Source: Verrucomicrobiota bacterium (GTDB lineage Bacteria > Verrucomicrobiota > Verrucomicrobiia > Opitutales > Opitutaceae). From it: DNA of 53,669 bases. The position numbers were made by a program, and so were the translations under genes. The DNA lies in contig JAQGON010000018.1 of the NCBI GenBank assembly GCA_028293565.1, positions 1-53,669 on the forward strand, read 5' to 3'. The notes under the pieces were generated by a model. That model searched no databases, was not told the DNA's origin, and was given only the letters and a program-made list of their open reading frames with translations. Below, piece by piece: positions 34,345 through 43,217 of the stretch (position 1 is the first letter of the stretch; the number at the start of each line of letters is the position of its first letter).

Positions 34345-36069
34345 TCAAACGGCCACAGGCGTTGCCGGCGCCGCTGCCTTGGCCGCCGCTTCGACGGCGG
34401 CGACTTCCGGCCAGAAGACGCGCGCGGCGAAATCGCCGAAGCGCTCGCCCGGCTGACGGCTCTCTTTCCAGCGCGAGAGCAGCGGGCGAAGCTCGGTCTC
34501 GACGTCCGCTTCCTTGATCACGTCCTTGAAAATCCGGTTGAGCCGAGTGCCGGCGGCATTGCCTCCGAGCCAGAGCTGGTAGCGTCCGGGTGCTTTGCCG
34601 ACGAAGGCGATTTCCGCCATGTACGGACGAGCGCAGCCGTTCGGGCAGCCGGTGGAACGGACAATGATCTCCTCGCCGCCGAGCCCGAGTTCGCCGCCGA
34701 GTTTTTCAATCCGGTCGATCAGGCCGGGCAGCATGCGTTCGGATTCGGCGAGTGCCAGACCGCAGGTCGGCAACGCCGGGCACGCCATGGCGGCGGCGTG
34801 AAGAATCGACGCCTGCTGGTCCACCTTGACGCCGTGCGAGGCCAGCAGGGCCGTGATCGCGGCGCGGTCGGATTCCGGGATGCTGGCGAGGATGACGTTC
34901 TGATTCGCAGAGAGGCGGAATTCCACGGCGGAAAATTTCTCCGCCACCTGGCGCAGCGCGGTTTTCATCGCGTGTCCCGGCGCGTCCTTGATGCGGCCGG
35001 TCTCGACGAAGAGAGTCAGGAAAAGGCTGCCGCCGACTGCGCGATGCCAGCCGTAGAGGTCGCCGGTGGTGGTGAATTCGAAGCGGCGGATCCCGCTGAG
35101 GACGTTGTTCGCACGGCGATTGACTTCATCGTGCACCCACGCCGCGCCGCGCTCCTCGACGACGTACTTCAGGCGCGCATGTTTTCGATTGGTGCGGTCG
35201 CCGAAGTCGCGGTGAATTGTCAGCACCGCCTTCGCCACCTCGATCACGTGCTGGCGGGTGACGAAGCCGATGACATCGGCGAGACGCGGGTAGGTCTGGA
35301 CGTTTCCATGGCTGCGGCCCATGCCGCCGCCGACGGCGACATTGTAGCCGAGCAACTCGTCGCCCTCGACCACGGCGATGAAGCCGAGGTCGTTGGTATA
35401 AATGTCCATGTCGTTCACCGGTGGAATGACGAACGACGCCTTGAACTTCCGCGGCAGATAAGTGGCCCCGTAGAGCGGGTCGATGAAGCCCTTGTTTGCC
35501 GGATCCTCCAGGTTGAGCTGAACGTGATCGATCCAGATCGAATGGTACGCGCCCGTCTGCGGGGCGAGCGCATGGGCGAGCTGCACGCTGTCGGCGTACA
35601 CGAGCTCGCGGGCCTTGGTGTAGGCGGGGGTCGGCGAGGCGGTGACGTTGCGATTGACGTCGCCGCAGGCCGCGAGGGTCGAGAGCAGGGACTCGTTGAT
35701 TTTTTTGATCAGGGCGCCGAGTCCGGACTTCAGCACGCCATGAAACTGGATGCTCTGGCGGGTCGTGACGCGGAGCGTGTTGTTGCCGTACTGGGTCGCG
35801 AGATCGTCGAACGTGATCCATTGCTGCGCCGTCATCACGCCGCCGGGGATCCGCCCGCGGATCATCATCATGTACTTTTTGCCGGTCTTGCGGAGATCAC
35901 GGTCGTCCTGCTGATAAATGCCGTGGAACTTGAGAAACTGCTCATCGTCCTCCGCAAACCGGTCCGCCGCCGGGTCGTTCAGCACAGCGGCGATGGAGCC
36001 TCCCAAAGTGGGATCGCCAAGCTTCATCAATTCGTTTTTGGAAACGGGCGCGGAGGTCGTGGCAGACAT
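34345..36069 (-). CDS. cysI: Assimilatory sulfite reductase hemoprotein (CysI/Sir type)
   Basis: Six-electron reduction of sulfite to sulfide on a siroheme-[4Fe-4S] centre, 574 aa. It has the duplicated nitrite/sulfite-reductase layout: a ferredoxin-like domain with FLKFHGIYQQDDRDLR and KYMMMIRGRIPGGVM, then TTRQSIQFHGV, GDVNRNVTASPTPA and GGGMGRSHGN. The cluster cysteines are in ACPALPTCGLALAESER and RSTGCPNGCARPY near residues 440-490. It is the first gene of the leftward operon. No CysJ flavoprotein is next to it, so the electron donor (NADPH-flavoprotein or ferredoxin) is unresolved. Divergent from cobA, which helps make its siroheme. Confidence 0.95.
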   Translation of the reverse strand: MSATTSAPVSKNELMKLGDPTLGGSIAAVLNDPAADRFAEDDEQFLKFHGIYQQDDRDLRKTGKKYMMMIRGRIPGGVMTAQQWITFDDLATQYGNNTLRVTTRQSIQFHGVLKSGLGALIKKINESLLSTLAACGDVNRNVTASPTPAYTKARELVYADSVQLAHALAPQTGAYHSIWIDHVQLNLEDPANKGFIDPLYGATYLPRKFKASFVIPPVNDMDIYTNDLGFIAVVEGDELLGYNVAVGGGMGRSHGNVQTYPRLADVIGFVTRQHVIEVAKAVLTIHRDFGDRTNRKHARLKYVVEERGAAWVHDEVNRRANNVLSGIRRFEFTTTGDLYGWHRAVGGSLFLTLFVETGRIKDAPGHAMKTALRQVAEKFSAVEFRLSANQNVILASIPESDRAAITALLASHGVKVDQQASILHAAAMACPALPTCGLALAESERMLPGLIDRIEKLGGELGLGGEEIIVRSTGCPNGCARPYMAEIAFVGKAPGRYQLWLGGNAAGTRLNRIFKDVIKEADVETELRPLLSRWKESRQPGERFGDFAARVFWPEVAAVEAAAKAAAPATPVAV

Positions 36070-36117
36070 GAAGGTTTATAGTTGATTAACTGACTCAAGA
36101 ACTCAAGTTAAGATAAT
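36070..36117. promoter_or_regulatory. Divergent cysI/cobA promoter region with candidate operator
   Basis: Only 48 bp, AT-rich against GC-rich surroundings, separate the cysI and cobA starts, so both transcripts must start here. It contains the direct repeat CTCAAG-AA-CTCAAG and a TTAACT/AGTTAA pair facing each other 14 bp apart. TATAGT and TAATAT-like hexamers could be the -10 sites. A repeat of this size could bind the Rrf2/CymR-like regulator encoded in the operon; that is inference. Confidence 0.5.
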
Positions 36118-36924
36118 ATGCTTCGTAAAGCAGGAAATGCCTCTCTCGACAGTTTGATGAGGACTGGGCGGGTGACTCTCGTCGGCGCGGGTCCGGGCGC
36201 GGTTGATCTGATCACGGTGCGTGGACAACAGGCTCTACGCGAAGCGGATGTGATTGTCTATGACGATTTGGCCAATCCGGAGCTTCTCGACCTCAGCCCG
36301 GCTGCGGCTCGCCGAATCTATGTGGGAAAACGCGCCGGACGCCATTGCATGGCGCAGGTGGCGATTGGACAGATCATGGTGGCCGAGGCGGCGGCGGGTT
36401 TCCATGTGGTGCGGCTAAAGGGCGGCGATCCCCTGGTTTTCGGGCGGGGCGGGGAGGAACTGCAGGTCCTGGCCGAGGCCGGAATTCCCTGCGAGATCGT
36501 TCCCGGCGTGACGGCGGCTTCGGCGGCGGGTGCGTCGGCGGGGATTTCCCTCACGCAGCGCGGCTCCGCGTCGGCGGTGATTTTTGTGACGGGACACGAA
36601 TGCGGCGGAAAGCCGGCGGGAGAAGGCGTCGACTGGATTGCCTTGGCGCGCACGCGGGCGACGCTGTGCATTTATATGGGCACGCGGCGCATCGGGGTGA
36701 TCGCGGCGGAACTTCAGAAAGGCGGGCTTCCGGGAAATACTCCGGTGGCGGTGATCGCGAACGCCACGATGCCGGAAGAGACGATCGACATCGGTGAACT
36801 GGCGTCAGTGGAGCCGCTGGCCGCGTTCGCGGCCGGGCAGCCGGCGTTGATCATCGTCGGCGAAGTCGTTCGCCTGAGGGAGATCGCCGCGGCGGCGCAG
36901 GCGAACCTGGGAATTGTCTCCTGA
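36118..36924 (+). CDS. cobA: Uroporphyrinogen-III C-methyltransferase
   Basis: Methylates uroporphyrinogen III twice to precorrin-2, the first step toward siroheme. It is 268 aa. Motifs: VTLVGAGPGAVDLITVRG near residue 19, VIVYDDLANPELL, GKRAGRH, VRLKGGDPLVFGRGGEELQVL, IVPGVTAASAAGASAGISLTQRG and LCIYMGTRR. It is a stand-alone methyltransferase, not the multifunctional CysG. ATG 36118 or ATG 36160 (MRTGRVTLVG) may be the start. It is followed after 11 bp by the CbiX-type chelatase and divergent from cysI. The dehydrogenase step to sirohydrochlorin must be encoded elsewhere. Confidence 0.95.
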   Translation: MLRKAGNASLDSLMRTGRVTLVGAGPGAVDLITVRGQQALREADVIVYDDLANPELLDLSPAAARRIYVGKRAGRHCMAQVAIGQIMVAEAAAGFHVVRLKGGDPLVFGRGGEELQVLAEAGIPCEIVPGVTAASAAGASAGISLTQRGSASAVIFVTGHECGGKPAGEGVDWIALARTRATLCIYMGTRRIGVIAAELQKGGLPGNTPVAVIANATMPEETIDIGELASVEPLAAFAAGQPALIIVGEVVRLREIAAAAQANLGIVS

Positions 36925-36935
36925 ACCGGCCCCTC

Positions 36936-37811
36936 GTGACCGCGCCTCAAAAACGCCGGGTCGGGAAAATTTCTCATGCGCTGCTCGTCGACAACGGATC
37001 GCTCTCGCCGGCCGCGATCCGCCGTCACCGTCAGATCGCGCGGGCCTTGAGCCGGCGAGTGGGCCGCGTGGTCGAGCCGGTTTCGCTGCTTCATTCCAGC
37101 GCAGTGCCGGCCCAAAAACTTGGCGGACGAAAAGCGGAGATCCTCGAGCCGGCCTTGCGTCGGCGGGCGAAGGCGGGGGCGCGGCGTTTCCTGGTCGTTC
37201 CGCTTTTCCTCGGGCCGAGCCGTGCGCTCACGGGGTACATTCCCGAGTGCGTGAAGAGGCTCCGTCGAAACTTCCCCGCGCTGAGCGTGCGCGTCGCGCG
37301 GCCGCTTTCGGTTTCGCATGACGACCGTCTGGCCGCGATGACGGCGGCCGCCGTGGAAACAAAACTCACGCCCGCCTTTCTCAAGGGCCGGCGCGCGAGG
37401 GTGGCGGTGGTGGACCATGGCAGTCCGGCGGCGGCGGTCACGCGCGTCCGGAACCGGATCTCCGCCCAGGTCCGTCGCCAGCTTGGATCCCGGGTGGAAA
37501 GCGTGGCCGCCTGCAGCATGGAGCGCCGTCCGGGAGAAGCCTACGACTTCAACGAGCCGCTGCTTGAAACCCTGCTCGCACGGCGCGGCTGGAACACCGG
37601 GCCGGTGGTCGTTGCCCAGCTTTTCCTGCTGCCGGGAAGGCACGCGGGACCGCGCGGCGACATTGCGGCGATCTGCGGGCGCGCGCGCAAAAAAAACCCG
37701 GGATTGAGCATCGCCCGGACGCGGCCGATGGGCGAGCACCCGGGGCTGGTCGACATTCTCGCGGACCGTTGTTCGGAAGCGGAATGCGCGATGCCGGGTG
37801 AAGCGCGTTGA
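36936..37811 (+). CDS. Sirohydrochlorin chelatase, two-domain CbiX/SirB type
   Basis: Inserts a metal, here presumably Fe2+, into sirohydrochlorin to complete siroheme. The 291-aa protein holds two CbiX domains in tandem. In the second (about residues 153-280) both catalytic histidines are present, His161 in DHGSP and His236 in LPGRHAG. In the first the matching positions are Asn20 (DNGSLSP) and Ala97 (GPSRALT), so only the C-terminal half can be catalytic in the usual way. GTG 36936 is the start, 11 bp after cobA. Cobalt chelation for cobalamin is possible in principle, but no cob gene is near while cysI is. Confidence 0.88.
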   Translation: MTAPQKRRVGKISHALLVDNGSLSPAAIRRHRQIARALSRRVGRVVEPVSLLHSSAVPAQKLGGRKAEILEPALRRRAKAGARRFLVVPLFLGPSRALTGYIPECVKRLRRNFPALSVRVARPLSVSHDDRLAAMTAAAVETKLTPAFLKGRRARVAVVDHGSPAAAVTRVRNRISAQVRRQLGSRVESVAACSMERRPGEAYDFNEPLLETLLARRGWNTGPVVVAQLFLLPGRHAGPRGDIAAICGRARKKNPGLSIARTRPMGEHPGLVDILADRCSEAECAMPGEAR

Positions 37812-37831
37812 GGGCGGTGCGCCCGCCCGAG

Positions 37832-38779
37832 TCAGCAGATCCGCCGCTTCGGCTGCAGGAAACCGTCGTCCCAGTCGCTCATCTGCAAGGGAAGACTCCG
37901 CCAATAATACTTCAGGTCGTCGTTCTTCCAGCCCTCGTAAATCTGGTCCCACGTCAGCGGACAGTGCGGATTCAACGAGCGGTTTTCCACGGGTTCGTCG
38001 ACCGGCTGGTACCGGACGTCGAGCGACAGCCGGATGCGGTCCTTGAACTGGCAGCGCAGCGCCTTGTGGATCGTGTGGCAGGGAAATGTGAGCACGTCGC
38101 CGATCTCATAGTCGCCCTCGGCCCATTCGGTTTCGTTCGGGCAGAGCGGCACGGCGAATCCGCCGGCGCCCTTCGCCGGCTGCACCGGAAGGTAGCCCTG
38201 GCGGTGCGAGGCGCGCAGGACGGTCAGCCCGCCGAGGGATTTCGGGCAGTCGCCGACAGGGAACCAGCAGGTCCAGGTGTTGGTCGTGCCCTGGATGTAG
38301 GGAAAATCCTGATGCGGCGGCGTGGGCACCATGCAGGTGTGCGGCGTGATCATCCGCGCGATGTGCCGCGGATGGACGAGCACCTCGCGGCCAAACAGCG
38401 TGCGATAGATTTCCAGGAGCCGGGGATGGTGCGGCAGGCGGTGGAAACGCTCGAGCTTCTGCACGTCGTGATAGGCGTCGGCCGTCACACCGACATCCGT
38501 GCGATGCATGTCGGTTTCCGGGACCGCGTTGATCGCATCGTAGTCGATCAATCCGCCGAGCGCATCCTGCCCCGGCTGACGCCAGCCGTACTTGTCGACG
38601 ACGGCGAGCATCTCCGCGCGGAGCGGGAGAATTTCTTCCGCGGGCAGCCGCCGCTTGAAAAACAGATATCCCTCCTCCTGCGCCCTTGCGCGCAGCGCCG
38701 GCGGATCTCCGAGCAGCGGCGTCGAGTCGACAAATTCCGTCTTGTTGATCGAGCGCGGAGCGGAGGCGGGAACAGGCAT
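37832..38779 (-). CDS. Phytanoyl-CoA dioxygenase (PhyH)-family protein
   Basis: A 315-aa Fe(II)/2-oxoglutarate-dependent oxygenase of the PhyH family. The iron site HxD is in PTPPHQDFPYIQG, the distal His is in LTFPCHTIHKALRC, and the 2-oxoglutarate Arg is in RIRLSLDVRYQP. Other blocks: LRARAQEEGYLFFKRRLPAEEIL at the N-terminus and GGLTVLRASHRQGYLPV. The start ATG 38779 excludes upstream codons that run into a dispersed repeat. It is convergent with the chelatase gene (20-bp gap) and unrelated to it by function. PhyH proteins hydroxylate many small molecules; the substrate cannot be told. Confidence 0.9.
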   Translation of the reverse strand: MPVPASAPRSINKTEFVDSTPLLGDPPALRARAQEEGYLFFKRRLPAEEILPLRAEMLAVVDKYGWRQPGQDALGGLIDYDAINAVPETDMHRTDVGVTADAYHDVQKLERFHRLPHHPRLLEIYRTLFGREVLVHPRHIARMITPHTCMVPTPPHQDFPYIQGTTNTWTCWFPVGDCPKSLGGLTVLRASHRQGYLPVQPAKGAGGFAVPLCPNETEWAEGDYEIGDVLTFPCHTIHKALRCQFKDRIRLSLDVRYQPVDEPVENRSLNPHCPLTWDQIYEGWKNDDLKYYWRSLPLQMSDWDDGFLQPKRRIC

Positions 38780-38854
38780 GGCCACGGCGGCAAAACGTGG
38801 AGGAATTCCGGCGGTTTGTCCATGCGATGCCGGAACGCGTCGCCGCACCGTTGG

Positions 38855-38971
38855 GGTGGAGCGCATTGCCCCAATGCGCTGGAGCTTCGCGCCGACCTTA
38901 AACGCCGGCGGAGCGTCCAACGCGTTAAGGCCCGTTCGACGGACTCAGCGTCTGCGACAACGCGTTCCACC
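38855..38971. repeat. 117-bp element with GGTGGA...TCCACC ends, copy B
   Basis: The ends are GGTGGAGCGCATTG and CAACGCGTTCCACC. The left inner hairpin GCGCATTGCC/CCAATGCGC shows a compensated change relative to copy A (GCGCGTTG/CAACGCGC), which indicates selection for base pairing. It lies in the divergent gap between the PhyH gene and the TerC gene. Confidence 0.8.
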
Positions 38972-39011
38972 GTATTGACCGGTGGCAGGCGGGTCGACTG
39001 ACTCAGGGCTT

Positions 39012-39755
<744 letters not shown>

Positions 39756-39760
39756 CCGGA

Positions 39761-39864
39761 GTGGCACGGGTCTCCGACCCGTGAAGTGGAGCGCCGCCGA
39801 CGGTGAACGCCGAGCGACATCGTGGTGCTCGAGCCCAGCTTCACGGGTCAGAGACCCGTGCTAC
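39761..39864. repeat. 104-bp palindromic element, copy 3
   Basis: Same ends as copies 1 and 2 (GTGGCACGGGTCTCCGACCC and CAGAGACCCGTGCTAC) but a different interior. It begins 6 bp after the TerC stop codon. Conserved ends with a divergent middle suggest that the terminal hairpins are the functional part. Confidence 0.8.
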
Positions 39865-39912
39865 ACACCGATTCGGGTTGCGGCGGACGGCGATGATGGG
39901 CGGGCTGGAGCG

Positions 39913-40044
39913 ATGGGAACCAAATACCTGCCGACCGACAAGGACCGCAAAGCGGGCCAGCGTTTTCTCCAGAAGCACCACGCCCAGTCGAAGTTCATCA
40001 AGCTGGCGGGAACGCCGCCGACGCGGAAGGCGAAGAAACGGTGA
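39913..40044 (+). CDS. Possible small basic protein, 43 aa
   Basis: A short frame starting ATGGGAACC with GGAG just upstream. The product MGTKYLPTDKDRKAGQRFLQ... is 43 aa, rich in Lys and Arg, and ends RKAKKR. It has no recognised motif. The frame lies in the 387-bp gap between TerC and RNase E/G, which otherwise holds a palindromic element and a heptamer-type inverted repeat. The protein-like composition (not Arg/Ala shadow-like) is the reason to list it; conservation is untested. Confidence 0.4.
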   Translation: MGTKYLPTDKDRKAGQRFLQKHHAQSKFIKLAGTPPTRKAKKR

Positions 40045-40057
40045 GTTCGTAGCTCGC

Positions 40058-40117
40058 GGAGACCGGATCCGGGAAATCGAGTCGGCGGCGCGATTTTCGA
40101 TTTCCCAGATCCCGACT
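40058..40117. repeat. Imperfect inverted repeat with 7-bp-period right arm
   Basis: The right arm 40090-40117 holds four heptamers (GCGATTT, TCGATTT, CCCAGAT, CCCGACT). The left part, around GGATCCGGGAAATCGAGTCG, is an imperfect reverse complement. It lies between the small frame and the end of the RNase E/G gene. Confidence 0.55.
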
Positions 40118-40142
40118 CGCGCCTGTGCGCCCGGCGGCAGGG

Positions 40143-41891
40143 CTAGCGGTATTCCTCGCCGGTGACCGCGTTGATGATCTTGAAGTTCTCCACGTGGTAA
40201 TTGAGGTCGGCGCGGAAGGCCAGTTTCACGCCGTAAAGCTTTTCCACGCGCACGAGCAGCTCGGCGTCCTCGCTGCGGAGGCGCTCGAGGATGCTCGGGT
40301 GCACCAGGACGCGCAGGGAATATTCCCGTCCGTCGTTGCGCAGCTGCAGCCGCCGCGCGACGGAGGAAAGCTTCCGCTGGAGCTCGACGGACATGGTCGT
40401 GGCGCTCTTCACGATGCCGCGGCCGCGGCAATAGGGGCAGTCGGTGTAGAGGTTGGAGGAAAGCGATTCCTGCTGGCGCTGGCGGGTCATCTGGAGGATG
40501 CCGAGCGTGGAGATCGGGAGGATGTGGTTCTTCGCCTTGTCCTGGGACATTTCGGCGACCATCTTCTCGTAGATGGCGTTGCGGTGCCGGCGCTCCTTCA
40601 TGTCGATGAAGTCGATGATGATCAGGCCGCCGAGGTTGCGGAGCCGGATCTGGCGCGCGGCCTCGGAGGCGGCCTCGAGGTTGACGGCGTAGATGACGTT
40701 CTTCTCGTCGCCGCCACGCGACTTGTGCGAGCCGGTATTCACGTCGATCGAGATAAGCGCCTCGGTCTCGTCGATCACGATCTCGCCGCCGGACGGCAGC
40801 GGCACCTTGCGCTGGCCGGTCTGCTCGATCTGGCGCTCGATGTTGAACCGCTCGAAGATCGGGATGCTGTCGTTGTAGAACGCGATCTTGCCCGCCGAGC
40901 GCTTTGAAATCTGCGCGACGAGCTGCTGCGTGTGGAGGTGGTCCTCCTTGTTGTCGATCAGCACGCGGTCGACCTCCTCGGTGAGAAAATCGCGGACGGT
41001 GCGCTCGACGAGATCGGGCTCCTGATAAAGGCAGGCTGGCGCGCGCTCGTTCTGCATCTTCGTCGTGATCTCCTGCCAGGTTTTTAGCAGGATGTGCAGG
41101 TCGCGGACGAAATAGCGGGCCTTTTTCCCCTCGCCGGCGGTGCGCACGATCACGCCCATGCCCTCGGGGATGGTGAGCTCGTTGATCAGCTGCTTGAGGC
41201 GCTTGCGCTCCTGCGGGTCCTCGATCTTCCGGGAAATTCCGCAGCCGTCGCTGAAGGGCGTGAGGATCAGGTAGCGTCCGGGAATCGAGAGGTTGGTCGT
41301 GGTGCGCGGGCCCTTGGTGCCGATCGGGCCCTTCGTGACCTGGATGACGATGTCGGTGCCGGGCGGGTAGAGGCCGGGGATGTCCTTCACCGTCGGCTCG
41401 GCGCCGCGGGCGGGGGCGTTCTTTTTCTTGTTCACGCGCACGACCTCGACGGACGAGTCGGCGGCGGCGGGGAGCATGTCCCAGTAGTGGAGGAACGCGT
41501 TCTTGGTGTAGCCGATGTCGACGAAGGCGGCCTTCAGGCCGGCGTCGAGATTCTTGATGCGGCCCTTGTAGATGCCGCCGACCATCCGGTTGTCGGACTC
41601 GCGCTCGATCTCGAACTTCTCGAGGCGTCCGTCGACCAGCAGGGCGACGCGCTTTTCCAGCGGTTCGGAATTGATGATGAGCTCCCGGTACGAGCCCTTG
41701 TCCTTCTGGAACACTGCGAGAATCTTCTGGAGGAACGGACGCTGCTGGGCGCGTTGTTCGGCGCCGGCCCTCAGTTCGACGGCGGTGACGGGCTTCGCGT
41801 CGAGCGAGGCGGGAGGGTTGACGAGTTCGGCGTCATATTTTTGGGCGACGTCCTGTGGGGCGCCGGGGCTGGGTTGCGATGAATCGCTCAT
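40143..41891 (-). CDS. Ribonuclease E/G
   Basis: Endoribonuclease of the RNase E/G family, which processes rRNA and degrades mRNA, 582 aa. After a ~65-residue acidic/Pro N-terminal tail, the catalytic region starts at [24 protein letters not shown]. The S1 RNA-binding domain follows ([27 protein letters not shown]), then [18 protein letters not shown], the DNase-I-like domain with [13 protein letters not shown] and [11 protein letters not shown] (metal-binding Asp residues), and the zinc link CPYCRGRG. It lacks the long degradosome scaffold of E. coli RNase E, so the size is between RNase E and RNase G. It lies 96 bp downstream of rodA on the same strand. Confidence 0.95.
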   Translation of the reverse strand: MSDSSQPSPGAPQDVAQKYDAELVNPPASLDAKPVTAVELRAGAEQRAQQRPFLQKILAVFQKDKGSYRELIINSEPLEKRVALLVDGRLEKFEIERESDNRMVGGIYKGRIKNLDAGLKAAFVDIGYTKNAFLHYWDMLPAAADSSVEVVRVNKKKNAPARGAEPTVKDIPGLYPPGTDIVIQVTKGPIGTKGPRTTTNLSIPGRYLILTPFSDGCGISRKIEDPQERKRLKQLINELTIPEGMGVIVRTAGEGKKARYFVRDLHILLKTWQEITTKMQNERAPACLYQEPDLVERTVRDFLTEEVDRVLIDNKEDHLHTQQLVAQISKRSAGKIAFYNDSIPIFERFNIERQIEQTGQRKVPLPSGGEIVIDETEALISIDVNTGSHKSRGGDEKNVIYAVNLEAASEAARQIRLRNLGGLIIIDFIDMKERRHRNAIYEKMVAEMSQDKAKNHILPISTLGILQMTRQRQQESLSSNLYTDCPYCRGRGIVKSATTMSVELQRKLSSVARRLQLRNDGREYSLRVLVHPSILERLRSEDAELLVRVEKLYGVKLAFRADLNYHVENFKIINAVTGEEYR

Positions 41892-41987
41892 GGTGGGTGT
41901 CGTGGGTTGTGATCACGGCGGTCCCGGCTGTGGTGGTTGCGGCGCAGGAAATTCCGGCAGGGCGGTCGGTAGCGCGAAGAAGTGATT

Positions 41988-43217
41988 TCATATGAAATCC
42001 TTCCTGAAGCGATAGACGCTCTGGACCAGTCCTTGCAGCAAGCAGCAACTGAGCACGAAGGAACCGCCGTAGCTGATAAAGGGAAGCGGTATGCCCGTGA
42101 TGGGCACCAGCCCGATGGTCATGGCCATGTTCACGAACACATGCACTGCAAACAGCACCGTGACGCCGAGAGCGAGCAGGGTGCCGTAGCGGTCCCGGGC
42201 GAGACCAGCGATGCGAATGCCGTTGAACAGGACCAAGCCGAAGAGGCCGAGAACCGTGAGACTTCCCAAAAATCCTTTTTCCTCGGCGATGACCGAGAAG
42301 ATAAAATCGTTGTGCGCGACCGACCGCGGCAGGTAGCCCAGCTGGGCCTGCGTGCCCTCGGTCCAGCCCTTGCCGGCGAGTCCGCCGGAGCCGACCGAGA
42401 TGAGCGACTGGCGCTGGTTCCAGCCCACGCCCATCGGATCGACCTTGTCGGGCCAGACAAATGAAACGATCCGGTTACGCTGGTAATCGTGGAGCGGAAC
42501 CCAGGAGCGCGCCTCGTAGTTCCCCTTGTCGCTCATGTACGAGTAGCCGTGCTCGTCCATGAAGTTCTTGTAGTTCACCGTATCCCAGGCGACGACCCCA
42601 AGAATCAGCAGAAAAGCCCCCAACGCGGCCGCGAAAAAGCGCGTCGAGAGCTTGGAGACATAGAGCATGGAAAAGACCATCGGGGGCAGCACGATCGCCG
42701 ACTTCAAGTCGGGTTGTCTCAAGATCAAGAGCATGGGTGCACCCACGGCAAGGGCCAATTTCCCGAGGACCCCCAGCGACTGCCGGACGGTGCCGACCTC
42801 CGACCGGATCAGCAGGCTGGCGGTCATCAGGAGCACCGCGATCTTGGCGGTTTCCGAAGGCTGGTAGGAAAAGAAGCCAAGATTGATCCACCGTTGCGAC
42901 CCATAGACCTCGCTTCCAATCCCGGGGAGCAGCACGAGCACGAGCGGCACGAGGCAAAGCGCGTAGAACCAATGGGTCACGCTGAGCCAGAAACGATAGT
43001 CCACCAGCGAGACGCCCACATAGATCGCCGCGCCGGCGGTCAACCAGACGAGCTGGGTCATCCAGTTGACGCCATGGACCGAGTACTGCGCGCTGTAGAT
43101 GAAGGCGACGCCGAACAGGCTGAGCCCCGCGAGCGCAAACGGGCTGATCCAATCCCACCGTCCGCGCGTCGTCAGCTTGAAGACCGCGATGTAGTCGGTG
43201 GGGGAGGGGAGGTTCAC
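41988..43217 (-). CDS. rodA: Rod-shape-determining SEDS glycosyltransferase
   Basis: Peptidoglycan glycosyltransferase of the elongasome (SEDS family), 409 aa with ten membrane helices. Landmarks: SLVDYRFWLSVTHWFYAL, the WINLGFFSYQPSETAKIA block, LRQPDLKSAIVL, the large periplasmic loop ending NQRQSLISVGSGGLAGKGWTEGTQAQLGYLPRSVAHNDFIFSVIAEEKG with the catalytic Asp, and GIPLPFISYGGSF. It fits RodA better than FtsW because of the loop and C-terminal end. The GTG start 43217 overlaps the stop of the O-antigen-ligase-like gene by 4 bp (GTGA), so translation should be coupled. No mreBCD or PBP2 gene is in the window. Confidence 0.93.
   Translation of the reverse strand: MNLPSPTDYIAVFKLTTRGRWDWISPFALAGLSLFGVAFIYSAQYSVHGVNWMTQLVWLTAGAAIYVGVSLVDYRFWLSVTHWFYALCLVPLVLVLLPGIGSEVYGSQRWINLGFFSYQPSETAKIAVLLMTASLLIRSEVGTVRQSLGVLGKLALAVGAPMLLILRQPDLKSAIVLPPMVFSMLYVSKLSTRFFAAALGAFLLILGVVAWDTVNYKNFMDEHGYSYMSDKGNYEARSWVPLHDYQRNRIVSFVWPDKVDPMGVGWNQRQSLISVGSGGLAGKGWTEGTQAQLGYLPRSVAHNDFIFSVIAEEKGFLGSLTVLGLFGLVLFNGIRIAGLARDRYGTLLALGVTVLFAVHVFVNMAMTIGLVPITGIPLPFISYGGSFVLSCCLLQGLVQSVYRFRKDFI

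Noticed and set aside
39781-39912. Upstream extension of the small frame at 39913
   Set aside because: Would be translated from the palindromic element copy 3; only the part from ATG 39913 is considered.
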